Origin: Amycolatopsis thermoflava N1165 | Lineage (GTDB): Bacteria; Actinomycetota; Actinomycetes; Mycobacteriales; Pseudonocardiaceae | Length of the DNA: 64,000 bases | Assembly: GCF_000473265.1 (NCBI RefSeq) | Contig: NZ_KI421511.1 | Coordinates: 4,377,560-4,441,559 of the forward strand | Reading direction: 5' to 3' | Shown: positions 1 to 8,511 of the stretch, piece after piece | Layout: each line of letters starts with the position of its first letter | Numbering within the stretch: position 1 is the stretch's first letter | Position numbers and translations under genes: made by a program | The notes under the pieces: model-generated | What the model was told of the DNA's origin: nothing | Database searches by the model: none | Seen by the model: the letters and a program-made list of their open reading frames with translations, nothing else

Positions 1-449
1 AGCAGCTCGATGTTCTCGTGCTCGGCGACCCGCCGGGCCAGGTGGTCGATGACCCCGGAGCCGTGCCGCCCCGGGATCGAGTGGCAGCGCGGCACCGCGT
101 GTCCGGGGTAGTTGAAGTCGGTGACCAGCGACAACGGCAGTCCCGCCGAATCCGCCAGCCACTCCACCAGCGGCGCGCTCACCTCCGCCAGCGTACGGGC
201 CAGCCGCGGATCGGCCTGGCCCTTCGTCTTGGCCATGATGTCGGCGACGAACCGCTCGGGCGAGTCGTCGACGCCCGCCTCGGCCTGCCAGCGCGAACCG
301 GCGCCGGGGAACATCGCGGTCGACATCGACGTGTTGTTGCCGCGCCGGAAGTGCTCGCTGGCCTCGACGACGACCACGCTCAGCCCGAGCTCGGCGGCAC
401 GCAGCGCACCGGCCAGGCCGCCACCGGCACCCGCGACGACGAGATCCAT
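1..449 (-). CDS. FAD-dependent dehydrogenase, N-terminal part (runs off the window)
   Basis: The 149 visible residues begin with a dinucleotide-binding glycine motif (MDLVVAGAGGGLAG), followed by an acidic strand end (VVVVEAS) and a RRGNNT-type segment. This is the start of the flavoproteins related to fumarate reductase and 3-ketosteroid dehydrogenase. The gene is the last visible member of the leftward operon: its ATG overlaps the stop of the racemase-like gene as ATGA, so it is probably translationally coupled. A role in desaturating the substrate of this operon is inference. The catalytic part lies outside the window, so the exact subfamily cannot be decided. Confidence 0.75.
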   Translation of the reverse strand, partial: MDLVVAGAGGGLAGALRAAELGLSVVVVEASEHFRRGNNTSMSTAMFPGAGSRWQAEAGVDDSPERFVADIMAKTKGQADPRLARTLAEVSAPLVEWLADSAGLPLSLVTDFNYPGHAVPRCHSIPGRHGSGVIDHLARRVAEHENIEL

Positions 450-1078
450 CACGCCTCCACCGCCAGCAGCCGCAGCGCAAGCGCCGTCGGGTCGACGATC
501 CGGGCAGGCAGGTCGGCGGGTTCGACGTCCACCGCCGAACAGCCGTTGATGACCGCGGTCGCGCCCAGCGACGCCAGTTCGCGCACCGCGGCGCCCACTG
601 CCCGGTTCCACGTGCCGGTGTCGGCGATCGCCTCGAACGGCAGGTCCAGCACGCGGGTGCCGGCGAAGTAGGCACTCAGCCCGTAGGCGGCGATGCGCTT
701 GCCGAACTCGGCGGCGATGGCCTCGTTGCGCACCACCGCGCCGAACCGCACGCCCTTGCCCGCGAGGTAGGTCGCGGACAGCTTGAGCAGCCCGTGCACC
801 GGCCGCGGATCCGCCGCGACGGTGTCCGGCACCGCGGGATCGAGCACGCAGTCCGGGAAGGCCAGGTCGTAGCCATCCCCCGCCCGCGCGAGGGCGGCGG
901 CCACCTGGCGTTCGGAAGCACGCACGGACTCGTCGGTGTCCAGCGAAGCCGGCGCGGCGGCGCCGACGTCGACGAGCTCGACCTCCAGGCCGGGCGGGGC
1001 GAGCCGGTCGTAGCGGGCCTGCCGCCGCCGGATCTCCTCCGCGGGCAGGTGGATGGGCGTCACCGCGAGGGCACGCAT
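449..1078 (-). CDS. Asp/Glu/hydantoin racemase-family protein
   Basis: This 209-residue protein has the size and the two cysteines expected of the cofactor-independent Asp/Glu/hydantoin racemase family. Cys77 lies in FPDCVLDP and Cys180 in VINGCSAVD, each at the tip of a predicted half-site. Such enzymes use the two cysteines as acid and base to invert a carbon next to a carboxylate or carbonyl; related members are maleate isomerase and arylmalonate decarboxylase. It sits between the MmgE/PrpD gene and the FAD dehydrogenase with ATGA overlaps on both sides, so it probably acts in the same pathway. The substrate is unknown. Confidence 0.72.
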   Translation of the reverse strand: MRALAVTPIHLPAEEIRRRQARYDRLAPPGLEVELVDVGAAAPASLDTDESVRASERQVAAALARAGDGYDLAFPDCVLDPAVPDTVAADPRPVHGLLKLSATYLAGKGVRFGAVVRNEAIAAEFGKRIAAYGLSAYFAGTRVLDLPFEAIADTGTWNRAVGAAVRELASLGATAVINGCSAVDVEPADLPARIVDPTALALRLLAVEA

Positions 1079-2409
1079 CAGTTCAGCTCCTTCTCGTCCG
1101 GCCCGGCCAGCCCGCGCAGGGCGTCCCCGACGCGGGCCAGGCCGGGCAGCTCGTGGCTGACCGCGACGGCGCGGTCCACGAGCCCGGGCTGCCGGGGCAG
1201 CCACGTCTTCAGCAGGGCGACCAGGTCGTCCTCGGCCAGCGGGTGGTGGTCGGCGTCGCCGACCGGGTTGGGCACCTCGCGGGTGAGCGTGGTGCCGTCG
1301 TCGAAGGCGACCGTGACCCGCGCGGCGCGTTCGGCGGGCAGGCGGGCGGTCAGGTCGTCGGCCGCGACCAGCCGCACCCGCTGCGCAAGCGTTCGCACCG
1401 CCGGGTCGTCGAGGGCGCTGTCCGGGCCGACCCGCCCGGTCAGTGCCGCGGTGGCGACCACGAACGGGGTGGAGAACATCGCCGACAACCGGTTCGTCCA
1501 GTCCGTGCCGGTGAGGCCGGCGCCGAGCACGTGTGACTCGACGAGGATCGACGTGATGCCGGCCGCCGGGAACTCGCCGCGCAGCGCGAGGACCGCGTCG
1601 GCCGCCGGGTGGGTGAACGAGCAGGACGCGTGCCGCTTGAAGTAGCCGTGCTGGATGTCCCACCGCGTCCCCAGGTCGGCGGTCAGCTCACCCGGGTCGA
1701 ACGAACCGAGCAGCGTGCCGAGGGACAGCGCCGCGGTGCCGGTGTTGCGGGCCATCCCGGCCGCCGCCATCCGCGCGGCCGCCAACCCGGAGGTCGCGGA
1801 AGCGCCCATCCAGGCGTTGCGCACCGGGTTGCCGGTGGTTGCCGAGTCGAAGTGCCCGGCGATCGCCATGCCCGCCGCGGTGTCGATGGCCGCGGCGGTC
1901 TGCTCCGCGTCGAGCCCCAGCAACCGCGCGCAGCCCGCCGCCGCGCCGGGGACACCCCAGCTGCCGTGCGGGTGCGCGCCGGGCTTCAAGGACGTCGCGC
2001 GACCGAACCGGGACGCGACTTCGTACGCCGCCAGCAGCGCCGCCGCGGTTTCGGCGCCGGTGCTGTCCAGGTCCGCGGCCAGCGCCAGCACCGCGGGGAA
2101 ACCGTGCGCGGCGGGATGTCCCTTGGTGTACTTGTTGCCCTCGTCGAGCTCCAGCGACACCAGGGCCATCCCGTTCAGGAACGCCGCCGCGTCCACGGTC
2201 ACGGATCGCCCGGCACCGAGCAACGGCGCCGGTCCGTCCGGGGCTCGCCACGCCGCGCGCAGCGCCCGCTGCTCCGGCTGCGCCGCGCCCACCGCGGTCA
2301 CCCCGAGGACGTCCAGCAGGACCAGCGCGAGCCGGTCCCGAACCGCGTCCGGGGTGTCCAGTTCGGACACCCACGCGCCGAGCCGTCGAGTCGATTCCAC
2401 CGCTGTCAC
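1078..2409 (-). CDS. MmgE/PrpD family protein (first of two)
   Basis: The 443-residue protein matches the MmgE/PrpD fold family, which includes 2-methylcitrate dehydratase, cis-aconitate decarboxylase and iminodisuccinate epimerase. Family-like segments include LDEGNKYTKGHPAAH near residue 100, AAYEVASRFG, and KRHASCSFTHPAADA in the second half. The GTG start at 2409 is chosen because it overlaps the livF stop as GTGA. Members act on di- or tricarboxylates with an acidic C-H, adding or removing water or CO2. A second, quite different paralogue lies at 10209-11612 in the divergent operon. The actual substrate cannot be read from sequence. Confidence 0.78.
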   Translation of the reverse strand: MTAVESTRRLGAWVSELDTPDAVRDRLALVLLDVLGVTAVGAAQPEQRALRAAWRAPDGPAPLLGAGRSVTVDAAAFLNGMALVSLELDEGNKYTKGHPAAHGFPAVLALAADLDSTGAETAAALLAAYEVASRFGRATSLKPGAHPHGSWGVPGAAAGCARLLGLDAEQTAAAIDTAAGMAIAGHFDSATTGNPVRNAWMGASATSGLAAARMAAAGMARNTGTAALSLGTLLGSFDPGELTADLGTRWDIQHGYFKRHASCSFTHPAADAVLALRGEFPAAGITSILVESHVLGAGLTGTDWTNRLSAMFSTPFVVATAALTGRVGPDSALDDPAVRTLAQRVRLVAADDLTARLPAERAARVTVAFDDGTTLTREVPNPVGDADHHPLAEDDLVALLKTWLPRQPGLVDRAVAVSHELPGLARVGDALRGLAGPDEKELN

Positions 2410-3107
2410 AGTCCCAGGTACGCCTTTCGCACCCGGCTGTCGCCGGCGAGCTCCGCGCCGCTGCCGGACAGCACGGTCGACCCGCTCTCCAGCACGTACG
2501 CGCGGTCCGCGATCGCCAGCGCCTGCTTGGCGTTCTGCTCGACCAGCAGCACCGACACCCCGTTGTCCCGGATCCGCCGCACCGCTTCGAGCATCGTCCA
2601 GGTCAGCTTGGGCGACAGGCCGGTCGACGGCTCGTCCAGCATCAGCAGCTTCGGCGCCGCCATCAGCGCGCGGGCGATCGCCAGCATCTGCTGCTGACCG
2701 CCGCTGAACGTCTGGGCGATCTGCGTGCGCCGCTCGGCGAGGACCGGGAACAGCTCGTAGACCTCGGCCAGCGACTTCGCCGCCTGCGCCGGGGTGCGCG
2801 TCCACGCGCCCATCCGCAGGTTCTCCTCGACGGTCAGCGTGCCGAACAGCGCCCGGTCCTCCGGCACATGCACCAGACCGTCGCGCACGAGCTGGTCCGG
2901 ACGGCGACCCGTGGTCGGCGCGCCGTTGAACGTGATGCTGCCGGACAACGCCTTCAGCTGCCCGCAGATGCTGCGCAGCGTCGTGGTCTTGCCCGCGCCG
3001 TTCGCGCCGACCAGCGCGACGATCTCGCCCTCGCCCAGGTGCAGGTCGACGTCGTGCAGGATCCGCATCCGCCCGTACCCGGCGCACACCTTCTCAAGCG
3101 TCAGCAT
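2406..3107 (-). CDS. livF: Branched-chain amino acid-type ABC transporter ATPase (LivF)
   Basis: The 233-residue ATPase shows Walker A (GANGAGKTT, about residue 34), the ABC signature (SGGQQQM) and Walker B (LLMLDEPS). It belongs to the LivF half of the two-ATPase HAAT importer family. The ATG at 3107 is preferred over an upstream in-frame start because the family begins MLxLExVxAxYG. It overlaps livG by 14 bp. It energises the importer together with LivG. The family name says branched-chain amino acids, but members also import amides, urea and aromatic or dicarboxylic acids; the neighbouring catabolic enzymes suggest a carboxylic acid here. Confidence 0.9.
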   Translation of the reverse strand: MLTLEKVCAGYGRMRILHDVDLHLGEGEIVALVGANGAGKTTTLRSICGQLKALSGSITFNGAPTTGRRPDQLVRDGLVHVPEDRALFGTLTVEENLRMGAWTRTPAQAAKSLAEVYELFPVLAERRTQIAQTFSGGQQQMLAIARALMAAPKLLMLDEPSTGLSPKLTWTMLEAVRRIRDNGVSVLLVEQNAKQALAIADRAYVLESGSTVLSGSGAELAGDSRVRKAYLGL

Positions 3108-3828
3108 GGGTCGGCTCCTCACCGAGGTAGGCGTCGATGACACGCGCGTCGCTGGTGACCTCCTGCGGCGACCCGACGGCGATGACCTGGCCCTGGTCCA
3201 GCACGAGCACGCGGTCGGCCAGCCGCATCACCGCGGCCATGATGTGCTCGATGAACAGCAGGGTCACGCCCTCCTCCTCGCGCAGCCGCGCCAGCAGGTC
3301 CAGCACCGGTTCGCGTTCCGCGGGCACCAGACCGGCGAGGACCTCGTCGAGCAGCAGGACCTTCGGCCGCATCGCGAGCGCGCGGGCCAGTTCGAGCCGC
3401 TTGAGACCGGCCGTCGGCAGCTCCGGTGCGGCCCGGTGGGCCCACGGCCCGAGCCCGACCCGCTCGACCACCTCCAGCGCGTGCTCGCGCAGCTTGCGCC
3501 GCCCGAACCGGTGGTGCTGCGCGGCCAGGCACACGTTCTCCAGCACGGTCATGCTGGAGAACGGCCGCATCAGCTGGAACGTGCGCACCATCCCGGCGCG
3601 GGCGATGCGGTCCGGCGCCCGTCCGGTGACGTCCTGCCCGGCGAACGCGACCCGCCCGGTGTCCGGGGCCAGCGCGCCGGAGACGACGTTGAACAGGGTG
3701 GTCTTGCCCGCGCCGTTCGGCCCGATGATGCCGAGGATCTCCCCCTCGGCCACCTCGAAGTCCACATCGGACAGCGCCCGCAGCCCGCGGAAGGACTTGC
3801 CGACCCCGTCGACCCTGACGATGCTCAT
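3094..3828 (-). CDS. livG: Branched-chain amino acid-type ABC transporter ATPase (LivG)
   Basis: The 244-residue protein carries Walker A (GPNGAGKTT), the degenerate signature TAGLKRLELARAL, Walker B (VLLLDEVLAGL) and the LivG-type ending with FIEHIMAAVMRLADRVLVLDQG. In this family LivG usually has LSYGQQ at the signature; here it reads LPTAGLKRLE, a moderate deviation. Its ATG overlaps the livM stop (ATGA) and its end overlaps livF. It forms the ATPase pair with LivF on the cytoplasmic face of the importer. Confidence 0.9.
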   Translation of the reverse strand: MSIVRVDGVGKSFRGLRALSDVDFEVAEGEILGIIGPNGAGKTTLFNVVSGALAPDTGRVAFAGQDVTGRAPDRIARAGMVRTFQLMRPFSSMTVLENVCLAAQHHRFGRRKLREHALEVVERVGLGPWAHRAAPELPTAGLKRLELARALAMRPKVLLLDEVLAGLVPAEREPVLDLLARLREEEGVTLLFIEHIMAAVMRLADRVLVLDQGQVIAVGSPQEVTSDARVIDAYLGEEPTHADA

Positions 3829-4871
3829 CGACGCCACCTCGCCGCGATCGTTCCGACGATGCCCTTCGGCAGCAGGCGCACGATCAGGATCAGCAGCACC
3901 GCGTACAGCACCACGTCCAGACCGCTGCGCCCCTGCAGGAAGCCCAGGAACTCGGGCGGCGTGCGCAGCAGAGTCGCGGTCACGTCGGTGAGCGAACCGA
4001 CGATGATCGCGCCGACCACCGGGCCCCAGATGGTGCCGATGCCGCCGATCACCACCGGCACGATCGCCTGGATCGACACCGCCGAGCCGAAGCCCAGTTC
4101 CGGGTTCACGAACAGGTAGTACTGGGTGTAGAAGGCGCCGGCGACCGCGGTGATCGCGGCGGACAACGCCACCGTCATCAGCTTGTGCCGCATCACGGGC
4201 GTGCCGAGCGAGGCCGCGGCCAGCTCGTCGTCCCGGATCGCGGTCACGTACTTCCCGGCGCGGGAGTGCAGGAACACGATGCTGATCGCGACCGCCGCAC
4301 CGGCCAGCACCAGCGCGACCCAGAAGTACGCCGGCGAGTCGGCCTCGAACTGCAGCATCCACAGCGACGAGTCCGGGATCAGCGGAACGGTGAACCCGAC
4401 CGCCTTGTTGGCGAACGCGCTGCTGGTCACGACCAGCCGCAGCATCTCGGCGAAGGCGAACGTGGCGAGCGCGAAGTACGCGCCCTGCAGCTTGTAGCGG
4501 AAGGAGAAGTAGCCGATCAGCACGGCGGCCGCGGCGGCCACCGCCATCCCGGCGACCATCCCGATCCACGGCGACACGTTGTGCTTCACCAGCAGGTAGG
4601 CGCTGGTGTACGCGCCGAGCCCGAAATAGGCCGCGTGCCCGAAGCTGAACATGCCGCCGAACCCGCTCATGATGTTCCAGCCGACGGCCATCAGCAGGAA
4701 GATCAGGATCCGCACGGCGACCGCGCCCTGCGCCGGCGGCAGGATTAGCGGCAGCGGGATCGCGATCAGCACCAGCACGGCGAGGATCGCGAGCTGCCGG
4801 TTCTGCGGGCGCAGCGGCGGGGCCTTGACCTTCTCCGCGCCGGCGGGACCGGCGATGGTGATGGTGCTCAT
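3825..4871 (-). CDS. livM: Branched-chain amino acid-type ABC transporter permease (LivM)
   Basis: This 348-residue membrane protein has the LivM-type permease arrangement of about ten hydrophobic segments and the characteristic stretches GGMFSFGHAAYFGLGAY and RDDELAAASLG with a cytoplasmic loop that contacts the ATPases. The first 30 residues form a polar N-terminal tail before the first segment. Start and stop overlap livH and livG as ATGA, showing strict coupling. With LivH it forms the translocation channel. Confidence 0.9.
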   Translation of the reverse strand: MSTITIAGPAGAEKVKAPPLRPQNRQLAILAVLVLIAIPLPLILPPAQGAVAVRILIFLLMAVGWNIMSGFGGMFSFGHAAYFGLGAYTSAYLLVKHNVSPWIGMVAGMAVAAAAAVLIGYFSFRYKLQGAYFALATFAFAEMLRLVVTSSAFANKAVGFTVPLIPDSSLWMLQFEADSPAYFWVALVLAGAAVAISIVFLHSRAGKYVTAIRDDELAAASLGTPVMRHKLMTVALSAAITAVAGAFYTQYYLFVNPELGFGSAVSIQAIVPVVIGGIGTIWGPVVGAIIVGSLTDVTATLLRTPPEFLGFLQGRSGLDVVLYAVLLILIVRLLPKGIVGTIAARWRR

Positions 4872-5875
4872 GCCGCCTTCCTTCCGAACAGGCCCTGCGG
4901 GCGCAGGAAGAGCACGAGGATGAACACCACGAACACCCCCAGCAGCGAGGACTGCCCGCCGAGGTAGATCGTGGTGAGCTGCTCGACCAGCCCGATCAGC
5001 AGGCCGCCGACGAGCGCGCCCACGACGTTGCCCATCCCGCCGAGCACCACCACGACGAACGCGGTGATGTTGAACTGCTCGCCGAGCGTCGGCGTCACGG
5101 TGACCAGCGGTCCCGCCAGCGCGGCGGCCGCACCGGCGCACGCCGTGCCGATCGCGAAGGTGAGCGTGTGGATCCGGCGGACGTTGATGCCGACCAGTTC
5201 CGCGCCCGGCCCGTGCGCGGCGACCGCGCGGATCGCGGTGCCCAGCCGGGTGCGGCGCAGCAGCCAGTACAGCAGCGCGCCGAGCAGGATCGCGCCGAGG
5301 AACGCGTAGAGCCGCGAACCCGCGACGACCGCGCCCAGCAGCGGGAACTGGAAGTCGCCGGGCAGCGCGATGGTCTTGGGCTCGGCGCCGAAGAACATCA
5401 GCAGCCCGTTCTCCAGCAGCAGCGACAGGCCCAGCGTGATGAGCAGCTGGTTCTCCAGCGAGCTGCCGCCGGTGCCGGACAGCAGTCCACGGTGGACGGC
5501 CGCGCCGATCAGGAACAACGCCGGGATGGCGATGACCAGCGTCAGGTAGGGGTGCATGCCGGTGGCCTGCACCATGCCGAAGGAGATGAACATCGCGACC
5601 GCGAGCAACGCGCCGTGCGCGAAGTTGACGATGTCCAGCACGCCGAAGATCAGCGTCAGGCCCATCGCGATCAGGCCGTACAGACCGCCGGTCAGCAGGC
5701 CGGTAACGACCGACTGCCAGACCACCAGCCCGCTGCCCGACTGCAGCAGCGCGACGACGATCGCGACGACGAGGACACCGCCGACGACACCGGCGCGGCC
5801 GAGGAAACCGCGGTCCTTCTTCTGGGGTGGGGAGACTTCGGGGGCGAGCGCCGCCCGCTGTGCTGTTTCGCTCAT
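4868..5875 (-). CDS. livH: Branched-chain amino acid-type ABC transporter permease (LivH)
   Basis: The 335-residue permease carries LivH hallmarks: GLLTGGLYGLIAMGLTLIFG, DIVNFAHGALL and RAVAAHGPGAELVGIN. It is longer than a typical 290-300 residue LivH because of an extra N-terminal tail and one leading hydrophobic segment (about residues 25-45). The start at 5875 is chosen because it gives an ATGA overlap with the livK stop; an in-frame ATG three codons upstream is less likely. It is the second channel subunit of the importer. Confidence 0.9.
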   Translation of the reverse strand: MSETAQRAALAPEVSPPQKKDRGFLGRAGVVGGVLVVAIVVALLQSGSGLVVWQSVVTGLLTGGLYGLIAMGLTLIFGVLDIVNFAHGALLAVAMFISFGMVQATGMHPYLTLVIAIPALFLIGAAVHRGLLSGTGGSSLENQLLITLGLSLLLENGLLMFFGAEPKTIALPGDFQFPLLGAVVAGSRLYAFLGAILLGALLYWLLRRTRLGTAIRAVAAHGPGAELVGINVRRIHTLTFAIGTACAGAAAALAGPLVTVTPTLGEQFNITAFVVVVLGGMGNVVGALVGGLLIGLVEQLTTIYLGGQSSLLGVFVVFILVLFLRPQGLFGRKAA

Positions 5876-7116
5876 GGCCGCCACGTCACCTGGTACTCGG
5901 GCCGGGATTCGGCTTTCTCCGGGGGATAGACCTGCTTGACCTGGCCGTCCTGGATCTGCATCAGGACCGCCATGGCGTTGCGGTTGTCGCCGTTGGGGGC
6001 GAACTGGATCGGGCCCGCGCCCACGGTCAGGGGTGCGACCTGGGCGGCGGCGATGGCATCGCGGACCAGTTTCGGATCGGTGCTGGCAGCCTTCTCGACC
6101 GCCTGCGCGATCACCTGGACCGCGTCGTAGGACAGCACCGCGCCGGTCCGCATCGGATCGCCGTACGTGCGCTGGTACTGCTCGCGCAGCGCGGCGGTCT
6201 GCGGGTTGGTCGCGTCGTAGTGGTAGTTGGTACTGAAGTACAGCGCGCCGAGATCACCGGCGTCGGTGACGAACTTCGGCTGGTCGAAGGCGCCGTTGGA
6301 CACGCCCCAGACCGCGTTGAGATCCGGTTTGACCGAGGCGATCGCCTTGGCCGCCAGGAGGCTGTCGCGGTAGTAGCCCGCCACCGCCAGCACGTCCGCG
6401 CCGGACGCCTTGACCTGCGTGACCTGCGCGGTCAGGTCGCTGACGCTCGCCGCGTCGTAGCTGATGTTCGGGCCGACCTCGATGCCCAGCTGCCGGGCGG
6501 CTTGGGTGAAGGCCTCCGCCGCGCCGCTGCCGAAATCGCTCTGCTCGTGCAAGAACGCGACCTTCTTGACGGGCTTGCCCGCCTGCTGCGACACCTGCTG
6601 GAGGTAATGCGCGGCGGCCGTCGCGATGACCTTGCTGCCCGGCTGCACGCGGAACACGTACTTGTAGCCGTGGGCGTAGATCGCGTCGGACGCGGTCACG
6701 TCGGCGACGAACGGGACGCGGTTGCGTTCCGCCACCACGGCGACGTTCGTGCTGACCGCGCTCTGGTACGTGCCGACCAGGCCGACCGCACCGGCCGAGA
6801 TCAGCCGCTGCGCCTCGCTCTGGCCGATGTCGGCCTTGCCCTGGGTGTCCCCCGTGACCAGCTCGACCTTGCGGCCGCCGAGGGACTTGATGCCGCCTGC
6901 CGCGTTGATGGCGTCCACCGCCATCTGGGCGCCGCGGCGCATCTGCTGCCCGTCCACCGCATTGGACCCGCTGACCGGGTGCAGCGCGCCGATCTTCACC
7001 GGGCCCTCGTCGCGTCCGGCGGCCGCGCCGGCGGCCCCCATCGGAGCCGAGCCCCCGCAACCGGTCGCGAGCAGGGCGCACGCACCGAGCGCGGCGATGA
7101 GCTTTCGCGCGGACAT
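5872..7116 (-). CDS. Branched-chain amino acid-type ABC transporter substrate-binding lipoprotein (LivK-like)
   Basis: This 414-residue protein begins with a short lysine/arginine tip, a hydrophobic core and a lipobox (LLATGC, Cys about residue 20), so it should be lipid-anchored outside the membrane. The body is a type I periplasmic-binding fold with VKIGALHPVSGSNA at the start and YDAVQVIAQAVEKA near the C-terminus, typical of LivK-like receptors. It is first in the leftward operon and therefore sets the specificity for uptake. The ligand is unknown; the downstream MmgE/PrpD, racemase-like and FAD enzymes suggest an organic acid rather than leucine. Confidence 0.88.
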   Translation of the reverse strand: MSARKLIAALGACALLATGCGGSAPMGAAGAAAGRDEGPVKIGALHPVSGSNAVDGQQMRRGAQMAVDAINAAGGIKSLGGRKVELVTGDTQGKADIGQSEAQRLISAGAVGLVGTYQSAVSTNVAVVAERNRVPFVADVTASDAIYAHGYKYVFRVQPGSKVIATAAAHYLQQVSQQAGKPVKKVAFLHEQSDFGSGAAEAFTQAARQLGIEVGPNISYDAASVSDLTAQVTQVKASGADVLAVAGYYRDSLLAAKAIASVKPDLNAVWGVSNGAFDQPKFVTDAGDLGALYFSTNYHYDATNPQTAALREQYQRTYGDPMRTGAVLSYDAVQVIAQAVEKAASTDPKLVRDAIAAAQVAPLTVGAGPIQFAPNGDNRNAMAVLMQIQDGQVKQVYPPEKAESRPEYQVTWRP

Positions 7117-7332
7117 GTCACCTCGTTCCGCTTAGAGAAACATTGGGAGTGATGCGGGCTATCGTGACACCCGCCTCCAGGTCAGGTCAATATCCAGTCA
7201 TAACTTGACGGAGCGCCGTTATCAGTGCGAACTTGGTGACCAGCGCGATGCGTCGGCGACGAAACAGGATGTTTACTGATGTTCCTCCTGGCGAAACGAC
7301 GCTCGCCGGGACGAGAAAGGCAGGTACGCCCC
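7117..7332. promoter_or_regulatory. Divergent promoter region between the liv operon and the CoA-transferase operon
   Basis: This 216-bp gap separates the two divergent operons. It holds an interrupted palindrome, ATAAC-N13-GTTAT at 7200-7222, that encloses TTGACG at 7205-7210, a possible -35 hexamer for rightward transcription. No convincing matching -10 was found. A purine-rich AGAAAGG lies about 16 bases before the CoA-transferase ATG. A shared regulator acting on both operons is plausible, but no regulator gene is adjacent. Confidence 0.35.
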
Positions 7333-8511
7333 ATGACGGGCGCATTGTCCGGGATCCGGGTACTCGACACGGCCACCCTCTTCGCCGGCCCGCTGGCGGC
7401 GACGCTGCTCGGCGACTTCGGCGCCGAAGTGATCAAGATCGAGCACCCGAAGGGCGATCCGGTCCGCAGCCACGGCGCCCAGCGCGACGGTGTCGGCCTG
7501 TGGTGGAAGATGCTCGGCCGCGGCAAGAAGGCCATCACCCTGTACCTCGGCGCGCCCGAGGGGCAGGAGGTGTTCCGGAAGATGGTCGCCGACGCCGACG
7601 TGGTGATCGAGAACTTCCGGCCGGGCACGCTGGAACGCTGGGGCCTGGGATACGACGAACTGCGCGAGATCAACCCCCGCCTGGTGCTCGCGCGCGTCAC
7701 CGGGTTCGGCCAGATCGGGCCGTACGCCAAGCGGCCCGGGTTCGGCACGCTGGCCGAGGCGATGAGCGGGTTCGCGGCCATCACCGGCGAGCCGGACGGG
7801 CCGCCGACGCTGCCGCCGTTCGGGCTAGCCGACGGGATCGCGGCCCTGACCACCGCGTACGCGATCATGACCGCGCTGCGGGCGCGGGAGCAGACCGGGC
7901 GCGGGCAGGTCGTCGACCTGGCGATCATCGAGCCGATCCTGACGCTGCTCGGGCCGCAGATCATCGCCTACGACCAGCTCGGGCAGCTGCAGGAGCGCAC
8001 CGGGAACCGATCGGTGAACAACGCGCCGCGCAACACCTACCGCACGCGCGACGGCAGCTGGGTGGCGATCTCCACCAGCGCGCAGACGATCGCGGAACGG
8101 GTCATGCGGCTGGTCGGGCGTCCCGAGCTGATCGACGAGCCGTGGTTCGCCTCGGGCGCGGAACGGGCGCGGCACGCCGATCTGCTCGACGAGGCGGTCG
8201 GTTCGTGGATCGCGCAGCGGGACCGCGACGAGGTGGTCAAGGCGTTCGAGGAGGCCGAGGCGGCGGTCGCGCCGATCTACACGGCGGCGGACGTGATGAG
8301 CGACCCGCAGTTCGCGGCGCTCGGCACCATCGCGACGGTCGACGACGACGAGCTCGGGCCGGTGAAGATGCAGAACGTGTTGTTCCGGCTGTCCGAGACG
8401 CCGGGGCGGATCACCTCGGCAGGCGCCCCGCTCGGCGCGCACACCGAGGAGGTCCTGGGCCGGTACGGGGTGGATGTGGCCGCGCTGCGGGAAAAGGGCG
8501 TCGTGAAGTGA
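7333..8511 (+). CDS. CaiB/BaiF-type (class III) CoA-transferase
   Basis: The 392-residue protein opens with LSGIRVLDTATLFAGPLAATLLGDFGAEVIKIE-type family sequence and contains ENFRPGTLERWGLGY and the catalytic-aspartate region GLADGIAAL, with Asp167 the expected nucleophile. Class III CoA-transferases move CoA between carboxylic acids through an aspartyl-CoA thioester. The ATG at 7333 matches where the family begins; an upstream in-frame ATG at 7279 would add an unrelated tail. The gene is coupled to a CitE-like lyase, the same pairing used for citramalate and itaconate breakdown, so it probably activates the acid that the lyase then cleaves. Confidence 0.85.
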   Translation: MTGALSGIRVLDTATLFAGPLAATLLGDFGAEVIKIEHPKGDPVRSHGAQRDGVGLWWKMLGRGKKAITLYLGAPEGQEVFRKMVADADVVIENFRPGTLERWGLGYDELREINPRLVLARVTGFGQIGPYAKRPGFGTLAEAMSGFAAITGEPDGPPTLPPFGLADGIAALTTAYAIMTALRAREQTGRGQVVDLAIIEPILTLLGPQIIAYDQLGQLQERTGNRSVNNAPRNTYRTRDGSWVAISTSAQTIAERVMRLVGRPELIDEPWFASGAERARHADLLDEAVGSWIAQRDRDEVVKAFEEAEAAVAPIYTAADVMSDPQFAALGTIATVDDDELGPVKMQNVLFRLSETPGRITSAGAPLGAHTEEVLGRYGVDVAALREKGVVK